64,000 nucleotides of DNA from contig WTGX01000019.1 in NCBI GenBank assembly GCA_011523385.1, positions 30,059 through 94,058 of the forward strand, given 5' to 3'. Made by a program: the position numbers and the translations under genes. This DNA is from Nitrospira sp. GTDB lineage: Bacteria > Nitrospirota > Nitrospiria > Nitrospirales > UBA8639. The stretch's first letter is position 1, and every line of letters begins with the position of its first letter. Under the pieces are notes generated by a model that was given only the letters and a program-made list of their open reading frames with translations, searched no databases and was not told the DNA's origin. Of the stretch, positions 25,375 to 35,800 are shown in pieces.

Positions 25375-25854
25375 TCAAAACAGGCCGGACGCGTGCCCGG
25401 ACGAGGCCATGAAGAACAACATGGGAATGGACAGCATCGTGTTGGTCCGTGAAGCCAGGAGGGCCGTACGCGCGGACTGTTTTTTCTCATCGGCCGAAGC
25501 CTCTTTGAGGCCCAGCACCTTTTTCTGGTTGGGCCAGATAATGCCCCAGACGTTAAAGAGCATAATGGTGCCCAACCACGCCCCCATCCCGATGACGGCA
25601 TCCTGGCCCTGCAGGGCGAACGCCGACCCGAACCGGCCCTGGTTCATCAGGAGCGCGGCGCCGAACAGCCACGTGGCCAGGGCGCCCCACCGGAACCACC
25701 AAAGCGCGTTCGGGACCAGATGTTGAAAGGCCTCCGCCTTGGTCTCCGGGGTGACTTTTCCCAGGAAGGGAACTTGAATGAAATTGAAGTAATACAAAAT
25801 GCCGATCCAGGTGATACCTGCCAGAAAATGTCCCCAGGCCAATAAGGTTTCCAT
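25375..25854 (-). CDS. PuuD-like four-helix membrane protein
   Basis: A 159-residue integral membrane protein resembling the membrane part of urate hydroxylase PuuD. It starts METLLAWGHFLAGITWIGILYYFNFIQVPF, followed by ALWWFRWGALATWLFGAALL, a third helix IGMGAWLGTIMLFNVWGIIWPNQKK and a fourth, MLSIPMLFFMASSGH. His9 and other histidines could bind heme. The cytochrome c domain of complete PuuD is missing, and no purine genes are nearby, so urate as substrate is doubtful. A 29-residue membrane peptide gene lies just upstream in the same direction. Confidence 0.75.
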   Translation of the reverse strand: METLLAWGHFLAGITWIGILYYFNFIQVPFLGKVTPETKAEAFQHLVPNALWWFRWGALATWLFGAALLMNQGRFGSAFALQGQDAVIGMGAWLGTIMLFNVWGIIWPNQKKVLGLKEASADEKKQSARTALLASRTNTMLSIPMLFFMASSGHASGLF

Positions 25855-25904
25855 GGTCTATCCTCTTTGGGTTGAGTTCAAGTCAGTGGAAAGTCCGTAG
25901 ACAA

Positions 25905-25994
25905 CTAGACAAGCATTTTCACCACAAAATACAGAACGACGGTCAGCACGAATCCTGCGCCTATCGTTCCGGGGATCGAGTCGAGTGGATTCAT
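25905..25994 (-). CDS. 29-residue single-helix membrane peptide
   Basis: A short frame with an ideal GGAGG site before the ATG at 25994. It encodes a polar start (MNPLDSIPG) and one transmembrane helix (TIGAGFVLTVVLYFVVKMLV), ending at TAG. It lies 50 bases before the PuuD-like gene in the same direction. Size and topology resemble the tiny accessory subunits of membrane oxidases. It is not recognised from any named family. Confidence 0.55.
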   Translation of the reverse strand: MNPLDSIPGTIGAGFVLTVVLYFVVKMLV

Positions 25995-26174
25995 GGTGTC
26001 CTCCTTGATATTGGGCGATTTGTTGTCTGAAGGGAGTGGCTTCGCTCGTCGCAGAGGCGATGAGCCGACGCCGCCTTGGCCGGCAATTACCCTATCCTAT
26101 TCCATGGGCAGACTGCAAGAGAGCAGGCTTTGCATCCACCTTCCTTTGTAAGAGTCGCGGGCCATTCCCACGGG

Positions 26175-26250
26175 ACGACACGGGGGTCGTCCCCTACGGC
26201 GCCATGGTTCATTCTGGTAGGGGCGGGTCCCTGTGCCTGCCCTCCTTGCT
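26175..26250. repeat. dispersed GC-rich repeat at the end of the SagB-like gene
   Basis: Stretches like CGGGGGTCGTCCCCTACGGCG and GGTAGGGGCGGGTCCCTGTG resemble the GGCGGAC / GTCCGCCCC element near 45.8 kb. The repeat supplies the stop codon and about the last dozen codons of the gene ending at 26209. The rest of the stretch 25995-26208 holds no gene. Confidence 0.5.
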
Positions 26251-28047
26251 CAGTTCGCCGTAGGGAGGAAGGGTGGTGAGGCGATGATCGTCTACGGCGC
26301 CGCCGACGGTGAAATGGTACAAGGACTGAAATTGCGTATCGGGATGCCACCCCAGCACGCGATGCACGGGATCATCGAAAAAACAACCGATACCGGTTGA
26401 ACGGACACCGGCCGCTTCCGCTTCGAGATACAGCACCTGCCCAATGAGTCCAGTCTCCCAAAACAGACGCTTGTAGAACCACGGGCCATGTTTTTCCATC
26501 GACGCCTCGAACTCCGCTATCATTCCCAATGAAAACGCACCGTCGCCCGCGATTTCCTGATGGCAACTTACCTGCATGGCAATACGCTGGGCGTTTCCGT
26601 CTTCCAGTAAAAACAACGGAAGCGATGCGGGACAATGCTCGGGAACGGTCCAGGCGAATTGCTCGTGCATGGCTTGTTGAAAAGTGGCCTTGAGCGCCGG
26701 ATCATCGTTGCGCAGCAGCATGTAGATGCCGGGGAGGAGACCGTCGACGCGATGCACGAACAGGGCCAGGTGGATGGTGGGATCCCACGGCAGCGAATCC
26801 CACGGCATGGGCCGTTCGGCCACTGGTCTATCCACGTGCGGCATGACGCGCTCCAGCATCGTGAAGAATTGTCGGGCGGATATCGACGTGTTTCCGTCGA
26901 ACGCCACCGCACTCCGGCGTTGGTGAATGATCTGGTGCGCGGAGATCGTGCTCGAAACAGGAGTTGAAGGAGTCGCCGTTTCCGTTCTGCCCTGTTCCGC
27001 ACGTTGGATAGGAGAGGGGAGCAGTTGGAGTGCCGACCGTTCCGTCGAGGCCTTCCAGGACGCCTTGGTCACATCATCGATGATTTCCCAGGGAACGGGG
27101 TTGTCGCGGCTCAACCGGTTTGCCGTGCCTCGCCAATCTCCTTCTTCCCAATGCCGGAGCACGGCCTGATCAACGGTGAGTGGCAGGGATGCTTCTTGTT
27201 CCCCTCCTTTGCCTGCCCTGAGCCTGTCCTGAGCGTAGTCGAAGGGCGAAGTCGAAGGGTCAGGAGGGGATAGGGGAGGTAGAGGAGTTGGCGTGGGACA
27301 GACGACGCACAGCAATTCGGGAAATTCGGGTTCAGCACGATCGAATTCATGCAAGCGGTTCAAGCCGAGCAGGGTTGCAATCGTCCGGTCATCGAGCCCG
27401 GCGAGAAGAAAGACTCGCCACCCGAGCGCGGCTCCCGCAATCCGCAACGTGCCCAGCGCGTGGCCGACGTCGTGCTGGCAGTAGCGAAACGCGCGTTCCC
27501 CGTATTTCCACGCTTCCCGCCAATGGATGGAACTCAGCCCCACGAAAAAGGACTCCGGGGGAAAGGGTTGCAGGAGGGTTTCAATCGCCTCTGTCGCCCC
27601 CTGCCACCGGTGCTCCAAACCGTGTTCCTTGGAGGCATAGTGATGGAGCCCCGGTTTCAGCGGCAGATCGCGGTTTTCCCCGATCAGCAGATAGCCCTCC
27701 GTGGGGTGCAGGTTGCCGCTGGACGGATTGCTCCGCAACGCCCAGCGGTTTCCTCCGTATTCTTTCCACGCCGTGATGGAGAGGCCGTATTCGAAGAATC
27801 GGGAAAGACTGTTCAGGGTCAAGGGTTGAGCAGGGACCGGTTGTGAGGAAAAGAGCGATTCGTACGGAGGCGACACGGGGTCGTCGCCGGCATCGAGCAG
27901 CGGCAATGTGTAGAGCGGAGCCCCTTCATAGCGCCGGAAGGGATCGGGCTGGTTGGCCCAGTCCATGTACCCCAAGGCGCGGGCGTACCGGTTGAAGTCG
28001 TGCTTGGTCTGCTCATGGTAGTGTTTCACGAGTTCGAGGGGCTTCAT
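26209..28047 (-). CDS. double-domain SagB-type / nitroreductase-like FMN oxidoreductase
   Basis: A 612-residue protein made of two nitroreductase-like halves. The first (about 80-250) has the flavin-site motif RSNPSSGNLHPTEGYLL and HDVGHALGTLRIAGAALGW. The second (about 365-600) has HQRRSAVAFDG, then MIAEFEASMEKHGPWFYKRLFWETGLIGQ and TGIGCFFDDPVHRVLG. SagB-type enzymes oxidise azoline rings in peptides, but double-domain forms also occur outside such clusters. The linker (about 260-290) contains residues encoded by a dispersed repeat (SPFDYAQDRLRAGKGG). It lies next to a divergent ACP gene and the polyketide synthase; a tailoring role is possible but unproven. Confidence 0.82.
   Translation of the reverse strand: MKPLELVKHYHEQTKHDFNRYARALGYMDWANQPDPFRRYEGAPLYTLPLLDAGDDPVSPPYESLFSSQPVPAQPLTLNSLSRFFEYGLSITAWKEYGGNRWALRSNPSSGNLHPTEGYLLIGENRDLPLKPGLHHYASKEHGLEHRWQGATEAIETLLQPFPPESFFVGLSSIHWREAWKYGERAFRYCQHDVGHALGTLRIAGAALGWRVFLLAGLDDRTIATLLGLNRLHEFDRAEPEFPELLCVVCPTPTPLPPLSPPDPSTSPFDYAQDRLRAGKGGEQEASLPLTVDQAVLRHWEEGDWRGTANRLSRDNPVPWEIIDDVTKASWKASTERSALQLLPSPIQRAEQGRTETATPSTPVSSTISAHQIIHQRRSAVAFDGNTSISARQFFTMLERVMPHVDRPVAERPMPWDSLPWDPTIHLALFVHRVDGLLPGIYMLLRNDDPALKATFQQAMHEQFAWTVPEHCPASLPLFLLEDGNAQRIAMQVSCHQEIAGDGAFSLGMIAEFEASMEKHGPWFYKRLFWETGLIGQVLYLEAEAAGVRSTGIGCFFDDPVHRVLGWHPDTQFQSLYHFTVGGAVDDHRLTTLPPYGELSKEGRHRDPPLPE
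27203..27268. repeat. dispersed element inserted in frame in the SagB-like gene
   Basis: The sequence CCTGAGCCTGTCCTGAGCG followed by TAGTCGAAGGGCGAAGTCGAAGGG matches half of the TGTCATYCTGAGC-type element. It is inside an open frame and is translated as a proline/serine-rich linker with FDYAQDRLRAGK. The frame is kept on both sides. Confidence 0.75.
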
Positions 28048-28264
28048 CGGACATGGATTCTACCGCCCCGCATTGCTGAGGACAAAGCACCTGATCCCAC
28101 GTCCGAGACGATTGGGCGAGGGTAACACTGGATTGTCGTCCTGCGGTATGCTAATATCGCTCTCCGATTCACCCGTCATCCGGTTCCTGACGGAAGATAT
28201 CTGACAGTCACTGCTTATTCACTGACTCACTCATTCACTTACTTACTAAGGGAGGCGCTACATT

Positions 28265-28510
28265 ATGCCGTCAACAGAAGAACGCGTTAAAACCCTCATT
28301 AGCGAGAACCTCAAAGTAGAAGGGCAGCCGTTGAATATGCCGGAGGATCTGAATACCCGACTCACGACGCTCGGCGTGTCCTCCTTGGATGTTGTTGCGT
28401 TCGGAAAAGTGGTCGCTCAGGAGTTCAACGTGACGTTGACACCCGAGGATTGTGTGAAGGTCGACACAGTACGGAAATTGATCGACTTTATCGATAGCCG
28501 CACCGGTTGA
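28265..28510 (+). CDS. free-standing acyl carrier protein
   Basis: An 81-residue ACP. The phosphopantetheine site is probably Ser40 in LGVSSLDVVAF (consensus DSLD), inside the usual four-helix fold with EFNVTLTPEDCVKVDTVRKLIDFI at the end. A clear GGGAGG lies 9 bases before the ATG. The gene precedes an alpha/beta hydrolase in the same direction and converges on the polyketide synthase, whose last module has no ACP. It may serve that module in trans; that is inference. The 40 bases before the Shine-Dalgarno site are a degenerate ACTC/ATTC/ACTT tetranucleotide repeat. Confidence 0.9.
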   Translation: MPSTEERVKTLISENLKVEGQPLNMPEDLNTRLTTLGVSSLDVVAFGKVVAQEFNVTLTPEDCVKVDTVRKLIDFIDSRTG

Positions 28511-28580
28511 ACATCGTTGGCTCCACCACCGCTTTTCAGCGGGCTTGGTGTAGGGCCCGACAAGTGGCCCCGATCTTTCC

Positions 28581-29486
28581 ATGACTTCAGAGCCCGTGTG
28601 GGAGATACCCGAGCCGCGCTCGGTGTGCGAAGTGCGCCTCGACGAGGACACCGTCACGACCCTGAGGCGGCACGGGAATCCCGACGGCCCCCGGCTCGTG
28701 CTGAGCCATGGGAACGGGCTGGCGATAGATCTCTATTACCCGTTCTGGTCATTACTCACCGATGAGTTCGACCTCATCGTCTATGACCTCAGGAACCACG
28801 GATGGAATATCGTTGGTTCCCGCCAAAAGCATAACGTTGCGACCCTGATTCGTGATCAGGAACGTATTCTGGAAGCCATTGACCGGCACTACGGGAACAA
28901 ACCAAAAATCGGTGTCTTTCACTCCGCTTCGGCCCTGGTCACGCTCTTTTTATCTACTGAAAGCAACAGCCTGGCGGCGCAGGTTTTGTTTGATCCCCCG
29001 CTGTGCAAACCCGGTAGAAGCCAGATAGAATTTGATGAGGCCGCCGAACACGCCGCCGCACTCACCCGGCGACGCGGGCATCGGTTTCAAACACAAGAAG
29101 ATTTCGTCGAACTCCTTCGTTGCGTGCCGGCCTTCACTCGTGTCGTTCCCGGCGTGTTGGACCTCATGGCAAGGACGACGCTTCGACGGTCCGCCGACGG
29201 ACAGGATTATGAACTCCGGTGCCCTCGTGAATACGAGGCCCAGATCATGGATTACGTCAGGGGATTTTCACCGTTGGTGGACCTGGGAGCGCTTCCATGC
29301 CCCACAAAAATCGTCGGAGCCGATCCTACCCTGCCGTATGCCTACCTGCCGACGGTCGACTTCGTCCATGTGATGACCGTGGAGTATGACTTCCTGCCTG
29401 AGACGACGCACTTCCTTCAACTCGAAGCCCCAAAGGAGTGCGTTGCGGAGGTCCGGGAATTTCTGGAGCAGAACAGCCTGTTGTAG
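28581..29486 (+). CDS. alpha/beta hydrolase
   Basis: A 301-residue alpha/beta-hydrolase. The oxyanion region is LSHGNGLAID (residues 41-50). The nucleophile is probably Ser115 in VFHSASALV, a variant of G-H-S-x-G in which the last Gly is Ser. A strand with VYDLRNHG and a late His in ETTHFLQLE complete the fold. It lies 70 bases after the ACP gene in the same direction. In polyketide loci such enzymes release or edit acyl chains as thioesterases; the exact reaction cannot be read. No separate ribosome-binding site is clear. Confidence 0.8.
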   Translation: MTSEPVWEIPEPRSVCEVRLDEDTVTTLRRHGNPDGPRLVLSHGNGLAIDLYYPFWSLLTDEFDLIVYDLRNHGWNIVGSRQKHNVATLIRDQERILEAIDRHYGNKPKIGVFHSASALVTLFLSTESNSLAAQVLFDPPLCKPGRSQIEFDEAAEHAAALTRRRGHRFQTQEDFVELLRCVPAFTRVVPGVLDLMARTTLRRSADGQDYELRCPREYEAQIMDYVRGFSPLVDLGALPCPTKIVGADPTLPYAYLPTVDFVHVMTVEYDFLPETTHFLQLEAPKECVAEVREFLEQNSLL

Positions 29487-29502
29487 AACTTCTCCTTTTT
29501 TG

Positions 29503-29612
29503 TAGCCGCGCCATCCCTGCTCGGAGGCAGGGACATGCCTCATGGCGCTTCTCTTCCGAACGGCCTCTCCAAGCCGCCTAAGATGCGGCCGCTACAACTG
29601 CGGAGAGGCCTA
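29503..29612. repeat. dispersed inverted-repeat element (TTGTAGCCGCG family)
   Basis: Bounded by TTGTAGCCGCGCCATC and GATGCGGCCGCTACAA, with an inner GCCTCATGGCGC. Related copies lie at 53818-53893 and in part near 20,105. It is in the 377-base gap between the hydrolase and the polyketide synthase end, which has no gene. Confidence 0.75.
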
Positions 29613-29628
29613 ACCACAATAACATTGT

Positions 29629-29766
29629 CATTCCGAGCTTGCCCTGAGCAACGCGAAGGGTCTAGCGAGGAATCTTTCACTCAATCACCGAACGCTTCAA
29701 CGACAAGATCCTTCGCTAGGTCCTTCGCTTCGCTCAGGACAAGCAGGACAAGCTCAGGATGACCAT
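29629..29766. repeat. dispersed inverted-repeat element (TGTCATTCCGAGC family)
   Basis: Starts TTGTCATTCCGAGCTTGCCC and ends AGCTCAGGATGACCA, with an inner inverted pair around AACGCGAAGGGTC and GCTAGGTCCTTCGC. Near its end GGACAAGCAGGACAAGC is a short internal duplication. Confidence 0.8.
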
Positions 29767-29863
29767 TTCGGCATTCTACTGGGGATGACAGATGATGTGG
29801 GTTGTGCAGAATCCGGGAACGGGTGTCGGTTTCCGGACCTGCGTCTTATAACCAGGCGGAAAC

Positions 29864-32800
29864 TTACCGTTTCGGCATCTGGATCCAATGGCGGCGGCGT
29901 TGGAACGGGTAGGTGGGCAGTGAAATCCGGCGCCGGGTTTCTCCCGCGAACAGCCCGGCAAACGAAACCGGGAGTCCCGCCGCGTAGGCCTCCGCAACCG
30001 CCTCCACAAATGCGCCGTCGGATGATCCCTGGAGGCTCGACAGCACAACAGGTGCCTCGGCATTGCCGGCAGCCCAAGCCGGTGTCGCGCATGGCCCAAT
30101 CTCCACCACAGTCTCCACTCCCAGATCCGCCAATGTCTCCGCGCAACGGTCGGTGGCTCCCGGCTCGCTCGCCTGGCGGCGCCAGTACGCCGCGTCCAGC
30201 GTCTCACCCGGCTCCACCACCCGGCCCGTCACGTGACTCACCAGAGTGAGCGACGGCGACGCCATCGCGATGTCTTCGAGCGCCGTTTGCAGATCGTCGA
30301 GCGCCGCCGCCTGCGCTCCTACTTCCGGCAGCCCCTCGATCAGCGCACCCCGCGCCGCGGCCAACCGCAACCCGTCATCCAAGCCGAACACCCCGGCCGC
30401 CTGCGCCGCGGCCAACTCTCCGAGACTGTGTCCCACCACCACGCTCGGCTGAATCCCGATGCTTGCCCACAGCGCCGTGAGCGCACACTCCAGCGCATAG
30501 AGTGCCGGCTGCGTCCACGGCGCGTCGTTCAGGCTTGCCCCCGGCGCTTGCCCGAACAGTACCTCCAGCAACGAGGCACCCTGCGCTTCCCGCAGAACAG
30601 AGTCGCAACGGTCCAGCACCGCCCGCACCACCGGCTCGCTCGCATAAAGCGTTTGTCCCATCCCGACCCACTGGCCAGCCTGGCCCGTATATGTAAACGC
30701 CACCTTGGTCGGTGCCCGTGGCTCTGTCTGTGTCCCTGTCTCGAGCTTTCTCAGTCCGTCTCGCAGAGACTCGACGTCGCGGAAGACCACGCCCGCGCGG
30801 TGGCTGAAATGACTTCGTCCCACACCGGCAGTCCACGCCATGTCCGCAAGCAGGGGATCGATGGCGTCCTCTGACGAAAGCTCGTGTTGGTCGAGCCACG
30901 ACAGGTCCCGGCGCGCCAGGTCCCGCAGGGCGCCGTCGGACTTCCCCGACAGCGGCAGAAGGCGCGTTTTGCGCGCGACAAGTTCTTCCTGGGCCAATGG
31001 CAGGCCCGCCACCGGCTCCGGCAGGGTAACGGCCACGGGTTGCGCGGTACCGGCAGGCCAATGCCGTGACCCCACACCGTCGCCTGCCTCGTATCCTTCC
31101 ACCACCACGTGCGCATTCGTCCCCGAGATGCCGAATGCACTGACCGCCGCAAACGGCGGTCGATCGGGGTGAACAGGCCAGTCCGTCGCAACCGATGTCA
31201 CGCGTACCGGCAGCCGGTTCCAATCCAGGTTGGGGTTGGGGTCACGGAAGTGCAGGTGCCTGGGAATCAGACCCTGGTTTATCGCCAGGATGACTTTGAT
31301 CAGGCCGGCAACCCCTGCAGCCGGCTCCAGGTGCCCGATGTTGGTCTTCACCGAGCCGATCATAAGCGGGTGCTCCGCTTCGCGTCCCTTGCCGTAAACC
31401 GCCGCCGCCGACTGCACTTCGATCGCGTCACCCAGCTCCGATCCGGACCCGTGGGCTTCCAGATAGTCCACGTCCGCCGGCGATACGCCCGCCCGGGACA
31501 GGGCCTCCTCGATCACCCGCTCCTGCACCGGACCGTTGGGCACCGTCGGCCCGGCACTGGCTCCGTTCTGGTTGACCGCCGAACCGCGGATCACGCCCCA
31601 AATCCGGTCGCCGTCGGCCTTCGCCTCGCCGAGCCGCTTCAGGACGACCATGCCGCAGCCCTCGCCCCGCGCGAAGCCGTCCGCGGAGGCATCGAAGGTC
31701 TTGCATTCACCCGTCCGCGACAACATCCCCAAATCCGCCATCTCTCTGATTATCCCGGACGACAGGATTGCACTCACGCCTCCAACCAGAGCCATATTCA
31801 CTTCGCCTCGTTGCAAACCCGCGACCGCGTGATGCAGCGCGACCAGTGACGACGCGCAGTTGAGCTCCACCGGGATCGTCGGTCCTTCCAAACCCAGATG
31901 GAAAGCAATTCGCCCGACCGCCATGCTCGCGGCGGTGCCCAGATAACTGATGCCGTAGTCGCTGGTCGTCATCAGGTCCCGATACTCACTGGTGCCGATA
32001 CCGGCATATATCCCTGTGCGGCTGCCCCTCAACCGGTCCGGATCCATCCCGGCATCTTCGAGCGCCTGCCAACTCGTCTCCAGCAGCATGCGATGCCGAG
32101 GATCCAGATTGCGCGCCTCGATCGGCGAAATCCGGAAGAACCCGGCGTCAAATTTGTCGATCTCGTCCACAAACCCGCCCCGGCAGTAAGAGGCATACCC
32201 GGTCGGAATGTCTCGAGCGAGATCGCTCGGGAAATCGGTATCCGGGCGACTGTCGGTCACCGCGTTCACGCCCGCTTCGAGCAGACGCCAAAAGGCCGAA
32301 AGATCCGGAGCGCCGGGGAAGCGGCACGCCATGCCGACGATCGCAATGCCGTCGTCCTCGTGCTTTACTGCCGGGGGTGTCCCAGGCTGCGGCTGAGGCG
32401 CGGGCGTGCCACCGATCTCACCCAGTGCCTCGACCAGATGCCGGGCGAGTGTGGCGATGTCCGGGTAGTCGAACACGACGGTATTGGGTGCCGTGTACTC
32501 TTCGGAGAACGCCCGGTTCAGCCGGTTCCGCAGTTCCACGGCCATCAGCGAGTCCATGCCCAGGTCAAAGAACCCCACGGTGGGCGCTGGCGTTGACGGC
32601 AGCCTCAGCACTGCCTGCACCTGCTGCTGCAGGAAGGATACCAGCAGTTCCTCGTGCGCCGCCGCGGGTGTTTTCCGCAGACGGGTAAGCAGGTCGCCTG
32701 AGGAGGCCGCGGCATCGGTCTTGCCTTCAGTGGTTGCGGACAGCAGGTCCTCCAGCAGAGGTGGACGGTCCGCGACAGCCTCTTCGAACACCGACCAGTC

Positions 32801-35800
32801 CATCGACATCACCACGGAAGTCGTGGCGTCCTGGCGCACGAGACTTTCGAGGGCTTTGAGACCCTGCTGCGGGGTAAACCAGCGGCCCCCGAGCGCCGCC
32901 CGTCGTCGCTCGATCCGCTCCTTCTGCTCCGCGGCTTCGCCGATTTCGGACCAGGCCCCCCAGGCAATGGCCTGCGCCGGGAGTCCCAGCGCCCGGCGGT
33001 GACCGGCGAGTTGGTCCAGGAAGGCGTTGGCCGCGGCGTGGTTCGCTTGACCCGGGTTGCCCATCACGCCGACCCGGCTCGAAAAGAGGATGAAGAGATC
33101 CAGATCGCGGTCCACGGTCGCGCGGTGCAGGTGCCAGGCCCCCAAAATCTTCGGCCAGAGCACCTTTTCGAAGCTCTCCCAGTTCTGGTTGGTCAGCGCG
33201 GCATCCGACAGCACCCCCACGCTGTGGATCACGCCGCCCAATGGCGGCAGTTCCCGATCTGTCCGCGCCAGCATCCGGTCCACCGCCGACGCGTCCGACA
33301 CGTCCGCCAGTTCCACTCGAACCGTCACCCCTCGTTTCCTGAGTGCGTTGATGGTTTCTTCGGCCGCCGCGTCCGGCGCCCGGCGCCCGTTCAGCACGAT
33401 CGTCCCCGCTCCCCGGTCTGCGAGCCACTCGGCCACCGCGCAGCCGATCCCGCCCAGGCCACCGGTCACGAGATACGCCCGGTCCTGCCGCAACCGGCCG
33501 CTCAGCAGCGGCGGGGTCGTCACGACGATTTTCCCGAGGTGCCGGGCCGATCGCATGAACCTCAGCGCGGCGCCCGCTTCGGCGAGCGGCCACCGGCTGT
33601 GGACTATCGGTTTCAGTTCTCCCGCCGAAACGCGCGCCATCACCTCCCGCAGGACCCTTCCGACCCAGGCCGGATCGGTTTTTTTCAGGACGTCCAACTC
33701 CAGGATGGCGTAGGCCACGTCGGGACGCACGGCCTCCATCTCTTCCTCGCTCAGGATATCCCGCCGGGCCAGTTCCACGAACCGGCCGCCGTGTTTCAGA
33801 CAGGACAGACTGGCGTCGATGAAGCCTTCTCCCGTCAGGCTGTTCAGCACCACGTCCACCCCGGCGCCATTGGTGACTTCGAGGATTTCTTTTCCGAACG
33901 CGGTCGTGCGGCTGTCGAACACGTGCTCCACGCCCAGCGACCGGAGATACGCCTGCTTGGGCGCGCTTGCGGTGGCGAAGACTTCCGCTCCCGCGGCTTG
34001 AGCCAATTGAATGGCCGCGATTCCGACTCCCCCCGCGCCGGCGTGGATCAGCACCCGGTCGTTGGCCTTGAGCCCGGAAAGCTCGTAAGACAGCGCGGCC
34101 GATACGAACGCGCTCGGTACGGTGGCAAGCGCCGTCACCGAGACTCCCGAAGGCGCGGGCGCCACCAGCTCCTCGTGCGTGACCATTTGCGCCGCGAACG
34201 CGCCGAATCCCAATCCGACCACGTGGTCGCCGGCCGCGACGGTTGAGACGTCGGACCCCACGTCGAGGATGTGGCCGCACATTTCCCTGCCCAGGTTCCC
34301 CTCCGGGATAAAACCGAGCGAACGGAACACGTCCCAGAAATTGAGGCCGGAAGCCTCCACGCGGACGCGCACTTCCCGCGGTTTCAGGGGAGGCGCCGGG
34401 AGCGGCTGGATACACGGTTTCTCGAACACGCCCCCGGGGTCCGGAGCCAGCGCCCAGTCGGCCTCTTCCGGTAAGGAGAGACGTTCCGCGCCGGCGCCCA
34501 TACGAACCAAACGTGCCACCTGACGGCGCTCGAAGCGATACGCGATGTGATTTTCGGGGTCCGGATACAACAGCTCATTCACGAGGTCGGGGACCGGCGC
34601 CATCTCTGCCGGGTCCAGATCCAGCATCCTCGGATGAAGATGCGGCGCCTCGAGCGCGACGGCTTTCCCGAATCCCCACAGCGTCGCGCCGGCAAGTTCC
34701 CCGCCACGCTCCCGCTCCAGGACCTGCGCGCCGCGGGTCACAAACCACACGCCTTTCGCGGGTGTCAGATCGGCGTCGGACATGCCCTGCGTGAGCGCCA
34801 GCGCGCTCGCCCCCCCGCGTCTCACGTCTTCCGCAATTTCCCCGGTCGCGGCTCCCGCCCCGTGACCGTCCAGGGCGGCCAGGTGGACCACGCCGCTGAG
34901 CGGCTCATCCCCCGGCAGGTTCTCCATCAGGGATCGCCATGATTCCCGTTGCTCCATCTCCACGGCTTTCTCGAACACACCGGGGCCCGCTGCTGCCGGT
35001 CTCCCGTCTTCCGGCGCCTCTTCGCCCGCCAGCACGACCGTCTGGTTGCGGGCCACGAGGCCGGCTGCCAGTTTCGCCGCCAGACCGCCGCGGTCCCCTG
35101 CCAGAACCCACACGCCTCGAGGCTCTTTCACCTCCGCCGGACCCTGCGCCACGATGACGCCCTTGTCCGGCGTCCCGGCCGACTCGTCCACTCCCAGGAC
35201 TTCCGCTTCCGTGAAACCCGCGTCGCCGAGTGCTCGCCGCCACACCGCCGGGCTCGCCAAGGCATGATGCGGCCGGTAGTCGTCGGCAAACCGCCACCAG
35301 CCGTCCAACTGGCCGAACGTCAGATCCATCCAACCCAATCCGCTGAGGTTTTCGAGCGCGACCAACTGTCCCGACGGCGCGAGAAGCGCACGGCAATGTC
35401 CCAATGTCTCCTCCAGATACCGCGTGGCGTGCAGCACGTTGGATGCGATGATCAGGTCATAACTGTGGGGTGCATAGCCTTGAGCGATCGGATCCTTTTC
35501 GACGTCCAGGGGTCGGTACTCGATGCATCCGCCGTAGTCGCCGAAGCGCGCTTCCGCTTCCGCGAAGAAGCCCGCGGAAATATCCGTGTACGTGTAGTAG
35601 AACCGGCCCTCCGGAAGCTCCGGCAGGATGTAGGTGGTCGCCGACCCCGTGCCCGCTCCGACCTCCAACACCCGCAGCCTGCGGTTGTCCGGCAATCCGG
35701 CCAGGAGCGCCCGGACTGCGTCGCGCAGCATCTTGTTTGCCGCGCGAGCCACCGGCGCTTTCAGATACAGATCGGCCGGGGTCGGGTCTCCACTGCTGAA

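Noticed and set aside
26087..26350. Short frames in the repeat region downstream of the SagB-like gene
   Set aside because: They consist of dispersed GC-rich repeat sequence and have no ribosome-binding sites.
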